NCBI RefSeq assembly: GCF_001431645.1
Contig: NZ_LLXU01000053.1
Span: forward strand, 1-54,761
Source: Stenotrophomonas panacihumi
GTDB lineage: Bacteria > Pseudomonadota > Gammaproteobacteria > Xanthomonadales > Xanthomonadaceae
Length of the DNA stretch: 54,761 nt
Direction of reading: 5' to 3'
Shown: positions 30,979-40,365 of the stretch, piece after piece
How the letters are laid out: every line of letters starts with the position of its first letter
Position numbering within the stretch: position 1 is the first letter of the stretch
The notes under the pieces: model-generated
The model's database searches: none
What the model was told of the DNA's origin: nothing
What the model saw: only the letters and a program-made list of their open reading frames with translations
Made by a program: the position numbers and the translations under genes

Positions 30979-31866
30979 TCACGCCAGCGCGATGCCGCGC
31001 GCGCTGGCCATGGCATGCAGGCCGCGCGCGGCCAGGTCCTCGCCATGCGCCTGCGCGCCGATGCCCAGCAGCGCCAGCGCATGCGCGTAGCGCGTGGTCA
31101 GGCCGGCGCTGCCGACCAGGTGCACGTCGCGCGGCGCGGGTTGGCGGTGGCGGATTTCATGCCCGATGAGCAGCCCGGAGAGATACGAACCCAGCGCCTC
31201 GCCCGGCAGGCGGTCGAACAGCGCCAGCGTGCGCGTGCCGAACAGCTGGTGGGTCAGCCCGCCGCCTTCACCGCTGCGCGCCACGCCCTGCGCGAAGGCG
31301 GCCTCGTCGAAGGCGTGGCCGTCGTCGCTCATCAGGCGGCCCAGCAGGCTGTGCTGGCGCAGCACGGCGTACAGCTCGCCGGTCATCACGGTGGCGAAAT
31401 CGGTGATGCGTCCCTCTTCCAGCCACGCCCACTTGCTGTGCGTGCCCGGCAGGCACACCAGGTGGCGGCCGGCGCCGAGCACGGCGGCCAGGCCGGCCAG
31501 CTGCGTCTCTTCGCCGCGCATCACGTCCGGCACGCCGGCCTCGGCGTGGCAGTCCAGCCCCGGCACGAACCACAGCGTGCGGCCCGGCAGCCGCGCATCG
31601 GTGTGCGCGTGCATCGCCGCGGCGAGCGCGCCGGCATCGGCCGGGCAGGGCAGGTAGGGCAGTTCGATCCAGCCGTTGCGGCTGCCGATCATCCCGCACA
31701 GCACGATCTCGCCCGGCCAGTCGCCGACCAGTTCGGCCAGCACTTCGGCAAAGCGCCCGTCGCAGGCGAGGATGCCGCGCGGGTCGCGGCGTTGTTCGAG
31801 GATGCGGCCGTCGGCGTCGAGCAGGTAGGCGCGCAGGCTGCTGGTGCCCCAGTCGACGGCGATCAT
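30979..31866 (-). CDS. dgoK: 2-dehydro-3-deoxygalactonokinase
   Basis: A 295-residue sugar acid kinase that phosphorylates 2-keto-3-deoxygalactonate with ATP. The DgoK family start [40 protein letters not shown], and LVCLPGTHSKWAWLEEGRITDFATVMTGELYAVL are all visible. Its ATG at 31866 overlaps the stop of the SMP-30 gene. It is the last gene of the five-gene galactonate operon. Confidence 0.95.
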   Translation of the reverse strand: MIAVDWGTSSLRAYLLDADGRILEQRRDPRGILACDGRFAEVLAELVGDWPGEIVLCGMIGSRNGWIELPYLPCPADAGALAAAMHAHTDARLPGRTLWFVPGLDCHAEAGVPDVMRGEETQLAGLAAVLGAGRHLVCLPGTHSKWAWLEEGRITDFATVMTGELYAVLRQHSLLGRLMSDDGHAFDEAAFAQGVARSGEGGGLTHQLFGTRTLALFDRLPGEALGSYLSGLLIGHEIRHRQPAPRDVHLVGSAGLTTRYAHALALLGIGAQAHGEDLAARGLHAMASARGIALA

Positions 31867-32771
31867 GCGGCCGCCACGCGGCTTTCCGGCAGGCCCTTCA
31901 CGCCCGGCGCGCACACGAACAGGCCGCCGGCCTGCGGCGTGCGCAGCAGTTCGTCATCCTGGTGGTCCAGGCGCGAGCTGATGATGTAGAGCTGGTCCAG
32001 CGCCGGACCGCCGAAGGCGATGCAGGTGGGGTGCTTGACCGGCACTTCGACCGTGCGCTCCACCGTGCCGTCGGCGCAATAGCGCTGCACGCGCCACGCG
32101 CGCCATTGCGCATTCCACAGCAGGCCTTCGGCATCGATGCCCGAACCATCCGGCTCGGCATCGGCGCGATCCAGCCGCGCGAACTCGCGCACGTTGCCGG
32201 CCTGCGCGTTCGCCGCGTCGTAATCGCAGCACAGGATGCGCGGGGTGACCGAGTCGCACCAGTACATCGTGCGGCCGTCGTGGCTGAAGCAGATCGAATT
32301 GGGGATCGACACGCCCGGCAGCGGCAGGCGGCGCAGGCCATGGCGCAGCGAGAACTGGTAGAAGCTGCCGCGCGCGGCCTTCTCCTCGTGCTCGTCCATG
32401 GTGCCGAACACCAGGTGGCCGTCGCGATCCACGCGGCCGTCATTGCTGCGCGTGTGCGGCTGGTCGGCCTCGACGTCGGCCAGGTGGGTGAAAGCCAGTT
32501 CGTCGGCGTCCAGGTCCGGCGTGACCACGCCGATGGACTTGGCCAGCACGACCAGCAGGCGGCCATCCTCGATGAGCCCCAGGCAGCCGGGGCGGTCGGG
32601 CAGGGCCCAGTCGCGGCTGCGGCCGCTGGCGGGCGCATGCGCCCACAGCCGGCGGCCGCTGATGTCGATCCAGAACAGCGCCTGGCGGCGCTCGTCCCAG
32701 ATCACCCCTTCGCCATGCTCGCAGCGGCTGTCCACCGCGAGCGTGGCCTGCAGCGGGGCGGGGCTCACCAT
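31863..32771 (-). CDS. SMP-30/gluconolactonase family lactonase
   Basis: A 302-residue six-bladed beta-propeller lactonase. The metal ligands of the family are visible: Glu in [11 protein letters not shown] (~16), Asn in [12 protein letters not shown] and Asp in [16 protein letters not shown]. The ATG at 32771 lies inside the end of dgoD (7-bp overlap), and the stop overlaps dgoK. In this operon the expected substrate is galactono-lactone; related enzymes act on glucono-, arabinono- or xylonolactone, so specificity rests on context. Confidence 0.92.
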   Translation of the reverse strand: MVSPAPLQATLAVDSRCEHGEGVIWDERRQALFWIDISGRRLWAHAPASGRSRDWALPDRPGCLGLIEDGRLLVVLAKSIGVVTPDLDADELAFTHLADVEADQPHTRSNDGRVDRDGHLVFGTMDEHEEKAARGSFYQFSLRHGLRRLPLPGVSIPNSICFSHDGRTMYWCDSVTPRILCCDYDAANAQAGNVREFARLDRADAEPDGSGIDAEGLLWNAQWRAWRVQRYCADGTVERTVEVPVKHPTCIAFGGPALDQLYIISSRLDHQDDELLRTPQAGGLFVCAPGVKGLPESRVAAA

Positions 32772-33913
32772 TCGGCGACGCTGCCGTCGGCGTGGCGCCA
32801 CACCGGGTTGCGCCAGTCCGGCGGGTTCTGGTTTGCGCGCACGAGCATCTCCTCGTTGATTTCCACGCCCAGGCCGGGCTTGGGCAACGCGGCAATACTG
32901 CCATCGATGCAGCGGAAATCGTCCTTGTTGATCACGTAATCGAGCAGGTCGGCGCCTTCGTTGTAGTGGATGCCGATGCTCTGTTCCTGCAGCACCGCGT
33001 TGTGCGAGACCAGGTCCACCTGCAGGCAGGCGGCCAGCGCCACCGGGCCCAGCGGGCAGTGCGGGGCGAGCGCGACGTCGTAGGCTTCGGCCATCGCGGC
33101 GATCTTCACGCACTCGGTGATGCCGCCGGCATGCGAGAGGTCCGGCTGCAGCATCGACAGGCCGCCGGCCGCCAGCACGTGCTTGAACTCGAAGCGCGAG
33201 TACATGCGCTCGCCGGCCGCCAGCGGGATCGGGCTGGACGCGGCCAGGCGCGGGTAGTACTCGGCCAGTTCCGGCAGCACCGGCTCTTCGACGAACAGCG
33301 GCTTGAACGGCTCCAGCTCGCGCAGCAGCACCTTGGCCATCGGCGCGCCGACGCGGCCGTGGAAGTCGATGCCGAAGTCGATCTCGTTGCCGAACGCGGC
33401 GCGGATCTCGGCGACCTTGGCCACCGCCGCATCGACCGCGCGCGGGCTGTCGATCAGCTTCATTTCCTCGGTGCCGTTGAACTTGAAGGTGTCAAAGCCC
33501 AGTTCGCGGTAGCCGCGCATCTGGTCGATGATGTCCGAGGGGCGGTCGCCGCCGACCCAGCGGTAGGTCTTCATGCTGTCGCGCACCAGGCCGCCGAGCA
33601 GTTCGTACACCGGCTTGCCGAGCGCCTTGCCCTTGATGTCCCACAGCGCCTGGTCGATGCCGGCGATGGCGCTCATCAGGATCGCGCCGCCGCGGTAGAA
33701 GCCGGCGCGGTACATCGTCTGCCACAGGTCGTTGATGCGCGCGGGGTCCTTGCCGATCACGTAGCCGGACAGCTCGTGCACGGCGGCCTCCACGCTGCGC
33801 GCGCGGCCTTCGATGACCGGTTCGCCCCAGCCGGTGATGCCCTCGTCGGTCTCGACCTTGAGGAACAGCCAGCGCGGTGCGGCGTGGTAGGTGGTGAGGC
33901 GGGTGATCTTCAT
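32765..33913 (-). CDS. dgoD: D-galactonate dehydratase
   Basis: A 382-residue enolase-superfamily enzyme that dehydrates D-galactonate to 2-keto-3-deoxygalactonate. The catalytic and metal residues fall at the same positions I recall for E. coli DgoD: Asp183 and His185 (GIDFHGR), Glu209 (FVEEP), Glu235 (AGERMY), Asp258 (QPDLSHAGG) and His285 (APHCPLGP). The start overlaps the dgoA stop by four bases. This is the best specificity marker of the operon. Confidence 0.96.
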   Translation of the reverse strand: MKITRLTTYHAAPRWLFLKVETDEGITGWGEPVIEGRARSVEAAVHELSGYVIGKDPARINDLWQTMYRAGFYRGGAILMSAIAGIDQALWDIKGKALGKPVYELLGGLVRDSMKTYRWVGGDRPSDIIDQMRGYRELGFDTFKFNGTEEMKLIDSPRAVDAAVAKVAEIRAAFGNEIDFGIDFHGRVGAPMAKVLLRELEPFKPLFVEEPVLPELAEYYPRLAASSPIPLAAGERMYSRFEFKHVLAAGGLSMLQPDLSHAGGITECVKIAAMAEAYDVALAPHCPLGPVALAACLQVDLVSHNAVLQEQSIGIHYNEGADLLDYVINKDDFRCIDGSIAALPKPGLGVEINEEMLVRANQNPPDWRNPVWRHADGSVAEW

Positions 33914-34548
33914 CCCTGGGTTTCCTGGAAGGCACGCACGAATTCGGCGGCCTGGGTCTGGGTGGTTTCGAGGGGCTGGCCGGGGCGGTACAGCTCGCCG
34001 CCGATGCCGGCGCCGGCGGCGCCTTGGGAGAGGAATCCGGCCAGGGTGGCCGGACTGACGCCGCCGACGACGTACACCGGCACGTGCGGCGGCAACACCG
34101 AACGCAGTGCACGGACATGCCCGCTGCCATAAGTGGCGGCGGGGAACAGCTTGAGGACCTGCGCGCCGGCGTCGATCGCGTCGAACGCCTCGCTGGCGGT
34201 GGCGAAGCCGGCCACGACCAGCAGGCCGCGCTCGACCGCATGGCGGATCAGCGACGGCCGCGTGTTGGGGGTGACGATGAAGCGCGCGCCGATATCGGCC
34301 AGCGTGTCCACGTCTTCGTTGCGCAGCACGGTGCCGGCGCCGATCCACGCGCGGTCGCCGTACTGCTGCTGCGCCAGGGCGATGCTTTCGGCCCAGCGCG
34401 GCGAGTTGAGCGGGATCTCGATGGCGTCGAAACCGGCTTCGATGAGCGCGCCGACGTGCGCCGGCGTTTCCTCCGGCGTGATGCCGCGCAGGATGGCGAC
34501 CAGCGGCAGCTTGAACGGGCTGGCGTGGGGAGCGTTCGGCGGGGTCAT
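33910..34548 (-). CDS. dgoA: 2-dehydro-3-deoxy-6-phosphogalactonate aldolase
   Basis: A 212-residue class I aldolase that splits KDPGal into pyruvate and glyceraldehyde-3-phosphate. [62 protein letters not shown], and the Schiff-base Lys in [11 protein letters not shown] match the KDPG/KDPGal family; the Arg/Gly pattern is nearer DgoA than Eda. The start at 34548 lies 4 bp after the SDR stop. An Eda-like specificity is possible but unlikely beside dgoD and dgoK. Confidence 0.94.
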   Translation of the reverse strand: MTPPNAPHASPFKLPLVAILRGITPEETPAHVGALIEAGFDAIEIPLNSPRWAESIALAQQQYGDRAWIGAGTVLRNEDVDTLADIGARFIVTPNTRPSLIRHAVERGLLVVAGFATASEAFDAIDAGAQVLKLFPAATYGSGHVRALRSVLPPHVPVYVVGGVSPATLAGFLSQGAAGAGIGGELYRPGQPLETTQTQAAEFVRAFQETQG

Positions 34549-34552
34549 GGGC

Positions 34553-35305
34553 TTACTCGTGGTAGAGCTGGGAGCGGCCGCCATCGACGAGGATGTCGGT
34601 GGCGTTGATGAAGCGCGCTTCGTCGCTGGCCAGGAACAGGGCGGTGTAGGCCACTTCCTCCGGCGTGCCGATGCGCTTGGGCGGCAGCAGGTTCTCCTGC
34701 TCGCGGCGCTTGGCTTCCGGGTCCGGGCTGCCGGCGAACCACGCTTCGATGCGTGGCACCAGGATCAGGCCCGGGGAAATGGAGTTCACGCGCACGCCCT
34801 GCGCGGCGTACTCGATGCCGAGCGCGCGGGTCAGCCCGATCAGGCCGTGCTTGGCGACCGGGTAGGGGAACGCGTGCGGGATGATCTTGTGGCCGTGCAC
34901 CGAGGCGATGTTCACGATGCTGCCGGCCTGCTGGGCGAGCATCGCCGGCAGGACCGCGCGGCACAGGTTCCAGGCGCCCTTGAGGTTGAGGTCCAGGCAA
35001 CGCTGCCACTCGCTGTCGGGCAGCTCGAGCGGGTCGGCGAACACGTCGGCGCCGGCGTTGTTGACCAGCGCGTCGATGCGGCCGGTGCGCTCGCGCACGG
35101 CGGCGACGGCGGCCTCGATGCCGGCCACGTCGGTGATGTCGACCTGGTGGTAGGTCACGCGCGGATCGGCCTGGGCCGGCGCGTTGCGGTCGAAACCGGC
35201 GACCTGCGCGCCGTGCCCGGCGAACAGTTGCGCGGTGGCCGCGCCGATGCCGCTGGCGGCGCCGGTGACGATGACGGATTTGCCTTGCAGGCGGCCGGCG
35301 CTCAT
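34553..35305 (-). CDS. SDR oxidoreductase, candidate D-galactose 1-dehydrogenase
   Basis: A 250-residue short-chain dehydrogenase. The cofactor motif is VTGAASGIGAA (TGxxxGxG), Asp37 in GFDRN favours NAD(H), NNAG follows, and the active site is Ser in VNIASVHGH with YPVAK. It is the first gene of the operon with lactonase, dgoD, dgoA and dgoK, where the missing step is oxidation of galactose to its lactone. S. meliloti uses an SDR for that step. L-arabinose or another aldose is an alternative substrate. Confidence 0.85.
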   Translation of the reverse strand: MSAGRLQGKSVIVTGAASGIGAATAQLFAGHGAQVAGFDRNAPAQADPRVTYHQVDITDVAGIEAAVAAVRERTGRIDALVNNAGADVFADPLELPDSEWQRCLDLNLKGAWNLCRAVLPAMLAQQAGSIVNIASVHGHKIIPHAFPYPVAKHGLIGLTRALGIEYAAQGVRVNSISPGLILVPRIEAWFAGSPDPEAKRREQENLLPPKRIGTPEEVAYTALFLASDEARFINATDILVDGGRSQLYHE

Positions 35306-35500
35306 GCCGAAGCCTCCGGCAGGCGCGGATGACGGCCGCGGAGCGGCACGGGATAGATCCCCATCTGGTTCCTCCTCACTTTCCTGGCGTCGGCGCGTTG
35401 CCACCCCGGTGTGGGGGAGGGGCGGGTCGCACCTGTTATGGCCGCCGAACCGGAGGTGGGGGTCTCCTGATTCAGCGTCCGATAGCCTCGCGCGGCCGAG

Positions 35501-35531
35501 ATATGTGCGGCAAATGAAATTTTCGGCATAT
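35501..35531. promoter_or_regulatory. Possible LysR binding region upstream of the dgo operon
   Basis: In the 271-bp divergent region between the SDR gene and the LysR gene, ATATG (35501-35505) and CATAT (35527-35531) flank an A+T-rich centre with GAAATTTTC (35516-35524). This is the only A+T-rich patch in the gap, and a plausible site for the divergent regulator; the exact box is not defined. The remaining bases hold nothing I can name. Confidence 0.35.
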
Positions 35532-35576
35532 TCTATTCCCCTGGCGAATACGACTGTCCTACTAATAGAGTCCTCC

Positions 35577-36533
35577 ATGGCATCTTCCAGCACCCCCTGG
35601 TTCAACGCATCGCGCCTCAAGACCCGCCAGCTGCTCCTGCTGCTGCACCTGTACGAACAGCGCTCGGTGTTGCGCGCGGCCGAAGCGGCCAGCATGACCC
35701 AGCCGGCGGCCTCCAAGCTGCTGGCCGAAATGGAGGACCTGCTGGGGGTGAAGCTGTTCGAGCGCCATGCCCGCGGCGTGGAGCCGACCTGGTACGGCCA
35801 GGTGCTGGTGCGCCGCGCCCGCGCGGCGATGTCGGAGATCGGCCGGGCGCAGGAGGAGATTGCCGCGCTGCGCAGCGGGCGCATGGGCCAGGCGTCCATC
35901 GGCACGGTGGTCAACCCGGGCACCACGCTGGTCCCGCAGGCCATCGCCGAGGTCAAGCGCGAGTTCCCGGACATCCTGATCCGCGTGGAGATGGACTACA
36001 GCCGCCACCTGGTGGCCAAGCTGCTGGACGGCCAGCTGGACATCGTCATCGGCCGCATCATGGGCCCGGAGGGCGCCGGCGACCTGGATTTCGAGCCGCT
36101 GGCCGACGAGCCGCACTCGGTCGTCGCCCGCGCCGGCCACCCGCTGTCCAGCCGCGGCACCCTGCAGCATGCCGACCTGGTGCGCTACGGCTGGATCCTC
36201 CCGCCGGCCGACAGCGTGCTGCGCGCGCGCCTGGATTCGATGTTCCTCGAACACGGCGTGCAGGCGCCGATGAACGTCATCGAGACTTCCTCGCTGCCGG
36301 TCACCACCAACCTGCTGCGCGGCAGTGACCTGCTCACCGCCTTGCCGGTGGATTCGGTCGCCCCGCTGATCCAGGCCAAGCTGCTCACCGTGCTGCCGAT
36401 CGAGCTGGGCGTGCGCATGGAATCGTTCGGCATCATCCTGCGCCGCGACTATGTGTTGCCGCCCGGCGCCGAGCGCATCCTGCAGGCGCTGCGCAGCACC
36501 GCGCGCCGCCTGTACCCGAACCAGAAGCTCTGA
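35577..36533 (+). CDS. LysR-family regulator, probable controller of the galactonate operon
   Basis: A 318-residue LysR protein. The helix-turn-helix is LKTRQLLLLLHLYEQRSVLRAAEAASMTQPAASKLLAEMEDLLGVKLFERHARGVEPTWYG (~11-70). The effector domain starts IGTVVNPGTTLVPQAIAEVKREFPDILIRVEMDYSRHLVAKLLDGQLDIVIGR. The sequence resembles the GbpR group, which senses galactose-type sugars in Agrobacterium and Azospirillum. It diverges from the dgo operon and is followed by the first receptor gene, so either or both could be targets. Confidence 0.92.
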   Translation: MASSSTPWFNASRLKTRQLLLLLHLYEQRSVLRAAEAASMTQPAASKLLAEMEDLLGVKLFERHARGVEPTWYGQVLVRRARAAMSEIGRAQEEIAALRSGRMGQASIGTVVNPGTTLVPQAIAEVKREFPDILIRVEMDYSRHLVAKLLDGQLDIVIGRIMGPEGAGDLDFEPLADEPHSVVARAGHPLSSRGTLQHADLVRYGWILPPADSVLRARLDSMFLEHGVQAPMNVIETSSLPVTTNLLRGSDLLTALPVDSVAPLIQAKLLTVLPIELGVRMESFGIILRRDYVLPPGAERILQALRSTARRLYPNQKL

Positions 36534-36592
36534 GCCGGAACCGTTTTCCCGCGCGGCTAAGGCGCAGGCATTCCATGACGGCATAGCGCGCG

Positions 36593-36635
36593 CCAATTTT
36601 TTCATTGGTGCGCGTCCTCGCGCCGCCCGTATACG
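36593..36635. promoter_or_regulatory. Candidate operator region of receptor gene 1
   Basis: CCAAT-N6-ATTGG (36593-36608), within a longer inverted repeat CGCGCGCCAAT/ATTGGTGCGCG, is followed by CCGTATACG (36627-36635). Both words, TTTCATTGGT (allowing one change) and CCGTATACG, also occur upstream of receptor gene 2 (40366-40409). The distance to the start codon is about 190 nt in both cases. Confidence 0.4.
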
Positions 36636-36663
36636 TCGCTTCGGAAGCGTGCCGAAGCGACGT
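36633..36663 (+). promoter_or_regulatory. Strong hairpin in the leader of receptor gene 1
   Basis: ACGTCGCTTCGG (36633-36644) pairs perfectly with CCGAAGCGACGT (36652-36663) over 12 bp around a 7-nt loop. No T run follows, so it is not a simple terminator. It lies 124 nt before the ATG. Confidence 0.5.
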
Positions 36664-36766
36664 TCAAGTCGGGCACTGGTCCACCGCCACAGGGGGCCTG
36701 CCGCAAGGCGGGAGTGGGGCGGTCGCGACCCTGCCTTCCGACACCACAACTCAATTTTTCATCGTT

Positions 36767-36780
36767 CGTCCTGGGAGGGA
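36767..36780 (+). promoter_or_regulatory. Conserved ribosome-site context of receptor gene 1
   Basis: CGTCCTGGGAGGGA is identical to 40585-40598 before receptor gene 2. The GGGAGGG lies 6 nt before the ATG here and 5 nt before it there. The surrounding leader sequence is otherwise different, which suggests selection on this block. Confidence 0.7.
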
Positions 36781-36786
36781 ACTGCG

Positions 36787-39747
36787 ATGTCGATCGTATT
36801 GAGCCGTACGCCGGCAGGGCCGCGCGTGCGCCGGAACCGCTTGGCCTTTTCTTCGCGCAGCCTGCTGGCTGCGGCTATTGCCCTGCAGCTGGCGACGCCG
36901 GCCTGGGCGCAGGACGCCACCGCCGCGCAGGACGACGCGGCCAACACCAAGACCAGCAAGACCACCGCCGGCAAGGACGGCAAGCGCCAGGCCGTGGACC
37001 TGGATACCGTGGAAGTGCGCGGCGTGCGGGCGAGCCTGATCGCCTCGCAAGTCATCAAGCGCGACTCGGAGCAGATCGTCGATTCGGTCAGCGCCGAGGA
37101 CATCGGCGCGCTGCCGGACCGCAGCGTCACCGAGACGCTGCAGCGCGTCTCCGGCGTGACCATCGACCACTTCATGGCGCGCAACGACCCGGACCATTTC
37201 TCCGCCGAAGGCTCGGGCGTGATGATCCGCGGCCTGACCCAGGTGCGCGGCGAGCTCAACGGGCGCGACATCTTCAGCGCCGCCAGCGGCCGCGGGCTCA
37301 GCTTCGAGGACGTGCCGGCCGAACTGATGGCCGGCGTGGACGTCTACAAGAACCCTTCGGCCGAGATCATCGAAGGCGGCCTCGGCGGCACGGTGAACCT
37401 GCGCACGCGCAAGCCGTTCGACCAGGAAGGCCAGCTGATCGGCGGCACCGCCGACGTCAACTACGGCGACTTCAGCAAGGAATACAAGCCCTCGGCCTCG
37501 TTCCTGTACTCCAACCGCTGGCAGACCGGCCTGGGCGAGATGGGCTTCCTCATCGACGTGGCGCATTCGGAACTGGCCACGCGCTCGGACGGCATCCAGG
37601 TCGAGCCGTTCGTGCGCCGCACCGATGACGCCGTGCTGGCCGGCACGGATTTCGACCAGGTCTACGTGCCGGGCGGCATCAACTGGCGCGAGCTGGACTT
37701 CCACCGCAAGCGCGATGGCATCGGCGCGGCGTTCCAGTGGCGGCCGAGCGACGCCACCGAAGTCTACGTGCAGTACCTGCGTTCGAAGTACGACATGAAC
37801 TGGCAGGAGCGCGCGGCGTTCTTCAACGACAGCAACGACGCCATCGTGCCGGCGGCCGGCACCACGTTCCAGTACGACGACAATGGCGTGTTCGTCAGCG
37901 GCTCGCCGGTATCCAGCTCGTGGCGCGGCAACCTCACCACCGATGGCGTGCGCTTCAATACCGACAACCGCTATGCCGAGCAGCAGACCACCACCTCGGA
38001 CCTGTCGGCCGGTTTCAGCCACTACCTCAACGACAACCTGGTGCTGAAGGGCGACATGCAGCTGGTGCAGTCGGAGAGCGACAACCTCGACTTCACCGTC
38101 TTCACCGCCACCTACCTGCCGGGCCTGAGCTACGACCTGTCGGGCAAGTACCCCAGCGTGAGCATCGATGATCCGGCCTATGCGGCCGACCCGTCGAACT
38201 ACTTCTGGGCAGCGGCCATGGACCACCTGGCCAAGAACCGCGGCCGCCAGCTGTCCACCCGCGTGGACCTGGAATACACCTTCCAGGACAGCAGCTGGCT
38301 GCGTTTCGCCCGCTTCGGCCTGCGCGCCACCGACCGCACGCAGACCAACAAGAACTCCGGCTACAACTGGGGCGTGCTGACCGACAACTGGGCGACCATC
38401 CCGACCACGGCCAGCGGCCTGGCGACGCTGGATGCGTACCTGAGCGGCTCGGCGCACCTGTACACGTTCCCGAACTTCTTCCGCGGCAAGGTCAACCTGC
38501 CGGGCAACCTGCAGTTCCCGGTGGATTCGCTGGCCAAGAACTACGCGGCGACCTCGGAGATGTTCCAGCAGTTCTACGACCTGCGCGGCTGGGGCTGGGC
38601 GCCGGACCAGTACAACCTGCAGGACACCAATCGCCAGTTCGAGCGCACCGAGGCGGCCTACGCGATGGTGTACTTCGGCAATGACGAGGCGCTGGGCATT
38701 CCGGTGGACGGCAATGTCGGCGTGCGCATCGTGCAGACCAAGACGCAGGCCGACGGCTACGGCATTTATCCGGACCTGTCGGCGACGGCGGCGTCCGATG
38801 CGCTGAAGGCGCTGTACCACGGCCAATACTTCAGCACCAATTCGCGCGGCCAGTACACCGACGTGCTGCCGAGCCTCAACGTGCGCTTCAAGCTGCGCGA
38901 CGACCTGCAGTGGCGCGTGGCGGCTTCGCGGGCGATGGCGCGGCCGGACTTCACGCAGTTGCAGGCCTACCTGCAGTTGGCGGCGACGACGGAGACCGAC
39001 GGCACGGTGTCCGACTGGACGGGCACGGCGGGCAATCCCGACCTCAAGCCGATGACGGCCAACCAGTTCGACACGGCGCTGGAGTGGTACTTCGACAACA
39101 GCGACCTGCTGTATGCGACGTTGTTCTACAAGGACGTGAAAAATTATTTCTCCACGCAGACGCGCACGGAAACCTATGGCGACCAGGACTGGCTGGTAAC
39201 GCGGCCGTACAACATGGACAAGGGCGTGATCCAGGGTTTCGAGCTGGGCTACACGCAGTTCTTCGATTCGCTGCCGGGCTGGCTGAGCGGGTTCGGCGTG
39301 ACCGGCAACTTCACGTTCGTGGACAGCTCCGGTGGCGTGAACACGGCGACCGATCCGTACAGCAACACGACGGTGACGGGGGTGAAGCTGCCGCTGGAGG
39401 GGTTGTCGCGGCGCAGCTACAACATCGCGGGCATCTACGAGAAGGGGCCGTGGTCGATCCGGTTGGCGTACAACTGGCGGTCGCGCTACCTGCTGACGAC
39501 CAGCGATGCGGCGACGCACCTGCCCACATGGGCGGACGATTACGGGCAGCTCGATGGGTCGGCGTTCTATCGCTTCGACGACCATTGGCAGCTGGGGATC
39601 CAGGCCAACAACCTGACCGATTCGACGACCAAGGTGCTGATGGGGCCGACGTCGTATGCGGATGGGGAGGTGGATACGCGGCTCTATACGCGCGGGTGGT
39701 TCGTCAATGACCGGCGGTATTCGCTGGTGTTGCGGGCTAGCTGGTAA
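36787..39747 (+). CDS. TonB-dependent receptor 1 (TonB-Xanth-Caul type)
   Basis: A 986-residue outer-membrane receptor. The signal peptide ends near PAWA-QDA (residue ~38). After a Lys/Thr-rich linker, the plug domain has DLDTVEVRGVRASLIASQVIKRDSEQIVDSVSAEDIGALPDRSVTETLQRVSGVTI and LGGTVNLRTRKPF; the barrel ends in VLRASW with a terminal aromatic residue. There is no STN signalling domain. The position fits import of xyloglucan oligosaccharides. Codon usage shifts to G/T-ending codons in the last few hundred bases, next to element E3. Confidence 0.93.
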   Translation: MSIVLSRTPAGPRVRRNRLAFSSRSLLAAAIALQLATPAWAQDATAAQDDAANTKTSKTTAGKDGKRQAVDLDTVEVRGVRASLIASQVIKRDSEQIVDSVSAEDIGALPDRSVTETLQRVSGVTIDHFMARNDPDHFSAEGSGVMIRGLTQVRGELNGRDIFSAASGRGLSFEDVPAELMAGVDVYKNPSAEIIEGGLGGTVNLRTRKPFDQEGQLIGGTADVNYGDFSKEYKPSASFLYSNRWQTGLGEMGFLIDVAHSELATRSDGIQVEPFVRRTDDAVLAGTDFDQVYVPGGINWRELDFHRKRDGIGAAFQWRPSDATEVYVQYLRSKYDMNWQERAAFFNDSNDAIVPAAGTTFQYDDNGVFVSGSPVSSSWRGNLTTDGVRFNTDNRYAEQQTTTSDLSAGFSHYLNDNLVLKGDMQLVQSESDNLDFTVFTATYLPGLSYDLSGKYPSVSIDDPAYAADPSNYFWAAAMDHLAKNRGRQLSTRVDLEYTFQDSSWLRFARFGLRATDRTQTNKNSGYNWGVLTDNWATIPTTASGLATLDAYLSGSAHLYTFPNFFRGKVNLPGNLQFPVDSLAKNYAATSEMFQQFYDLRGWGWAPDQYNLQDTNRQFERTEAAYAMVYFGNDEALGIPVDGNVGVRIVQTKTQADGYGIYPDLSATAASDALKALYHGQYFSTNSRGQYTDVLPSLNVRFKLRDDLQWRVAASRAMARPDFTQLQAYLQLAATTETDGTVSDWTGTAGNPDLKPMTANQFDTALEWYFDNSDLLYATLFYKDVKNYFSTQTRTETYGDQDWLVTRPYNMDKGVIQGFELGYTQFFDSLPGWLSGFGVTGNFTFVDSSGGVNTATDPYSNTTVTGVKLPLEGLSRRSYNIAGIYEKGPWSIRLAYNWRSRYLLTTSDAATHLPTWADDYGQLDGSAFYRFDDHWQLGIQANNLTDSTTKVLMGPTSYADGEVDTRLYTRGWFVNDRRYSLVLRASW

Positions 39748-39762
39748 GAGGGGGGATTGGTT

Positions 39763-39791
39763 GGGGCCGCTTCGCGGCCCCTTCTTTTTTT
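39763..39791 (+). terminator. Terminator of receptor gene 1
   Basis: GGGGCCGC (39763-39770) and GCGGCCCC (39774-39781) around TTC, then TTCTTTTTTT. A second small palindrome GCCCGCG-TT-CGCGGGC follows at about 39793-39808. This makes receptor gene 1 a separate transcript from receptor gene 2. Confidence 0.88.
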
Positions 39792-39879
39792 GCCCGCGTT
39801 CGCGGGCTTTGGGGTCCTGGCTTCTCTCGCGAGCTTGCATCTTCGCCAAGAGCGCCACGCGCATGGGTCACCGCTCGGC

Positions 39880-39983
39880 GGCCAGTGGCGGCGCCTTGCC
39901 GGGACACGCCGTGAACCCATCCATGGGGGCTCGTCGGCGACATCCATGTCGCCAACGGTCCCGGCAAGGCGCCGCCACCGGCC
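39880..39983 (+). repeat. Palindromic intergenic element E3
   Basis: Outer arms 39880-39905 and 39958-39983 pair at 25 of 26 positions; they contain GGCGGCGCCTTGCCGGGAC and its complement, unlike the arms of E2. The 52-nt core (39906-39957) with both TCCA-loop hairpins is identical to that of E2 as far as I can read. It lies downstream of receptor gene 1. Confidence 0.9.
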
Positions 39984-40153
39984 ACCCCACAGTCCACCGT
40001 GGGCGGATCGAACATCAAAGGCACAAGCGAAAGCCGTGCATCCGGCCACGCTGCGTGTGCGGCTGGCAGAACGTGCCTCGGTCGGCGGGGCAGGTCGCGG
40101 GGATTGTTGGGGTGTGATGGTTTTGAATTTCGATCCGTGGCGTTGGCCGATCG

Positions 40154-40263
40154 GGCATTCGGTGGCGGCCCCGGGTCGGGACCGTTGGCGACATGGATGT
40201 CGCCGACGAGCCCCCATGGATGGGTTCACGGCGTGTCCCGACCCGGGGCCGCCACCGGATGCC
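40154..40263 (-). repeat. Palindromic intergenic element E4 (inverted)
   Basis: Arms 40154-40182 and 40235-40263 pair over 29 positions with one mismatch (CCCCGGGTCGGGAC and complement at the inner end). The core is in the opposite orientation to E3 and differs from it by about one base (GTCGCCGACGAG). E3 and E4 form a facing pair. Confidence 0.9.
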
Positions 40264-40365
40264 GCGCGCCGAACCGTCAGTCACGTGCGCGACCCTTCGC
40301 CGCGCATGACCGCTACGGCCACGGCAAGACAGCCTTCCAGTCACCGTCAAGCCATGCCAGAAGCG

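Larger units (their letters stand above)
39792..40365. other. Non-coding region between the two receptor genes
   Basis: No convincing gene. It contains palindromic elements E3 (39880-39983) and E4 (40154-40263) in opposite orientations, separated by 170 bp. The spacer starts C+A rich and becomes G+T rich towards E4. Bases 40264-40365 are C+A rich and lead to the receptor 2 promoter region. Confidence 0.7.

Noticed and set aside
36593..36608. UxuR/GntR operator (ATTGGT-N2-ACCAAT) before receptor 1
   Set aside because: The half-sites are in the opposite order (CCAAT then ATTGG) and no GntR regulator is encoded nearby.
39880..40263. E3/E4 as terminal inverted repeats of an insertion sequence
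   Set aside because: The 170 bp between them encodes no transposase, no target duplication is visible, and single copies occur elsewhere.
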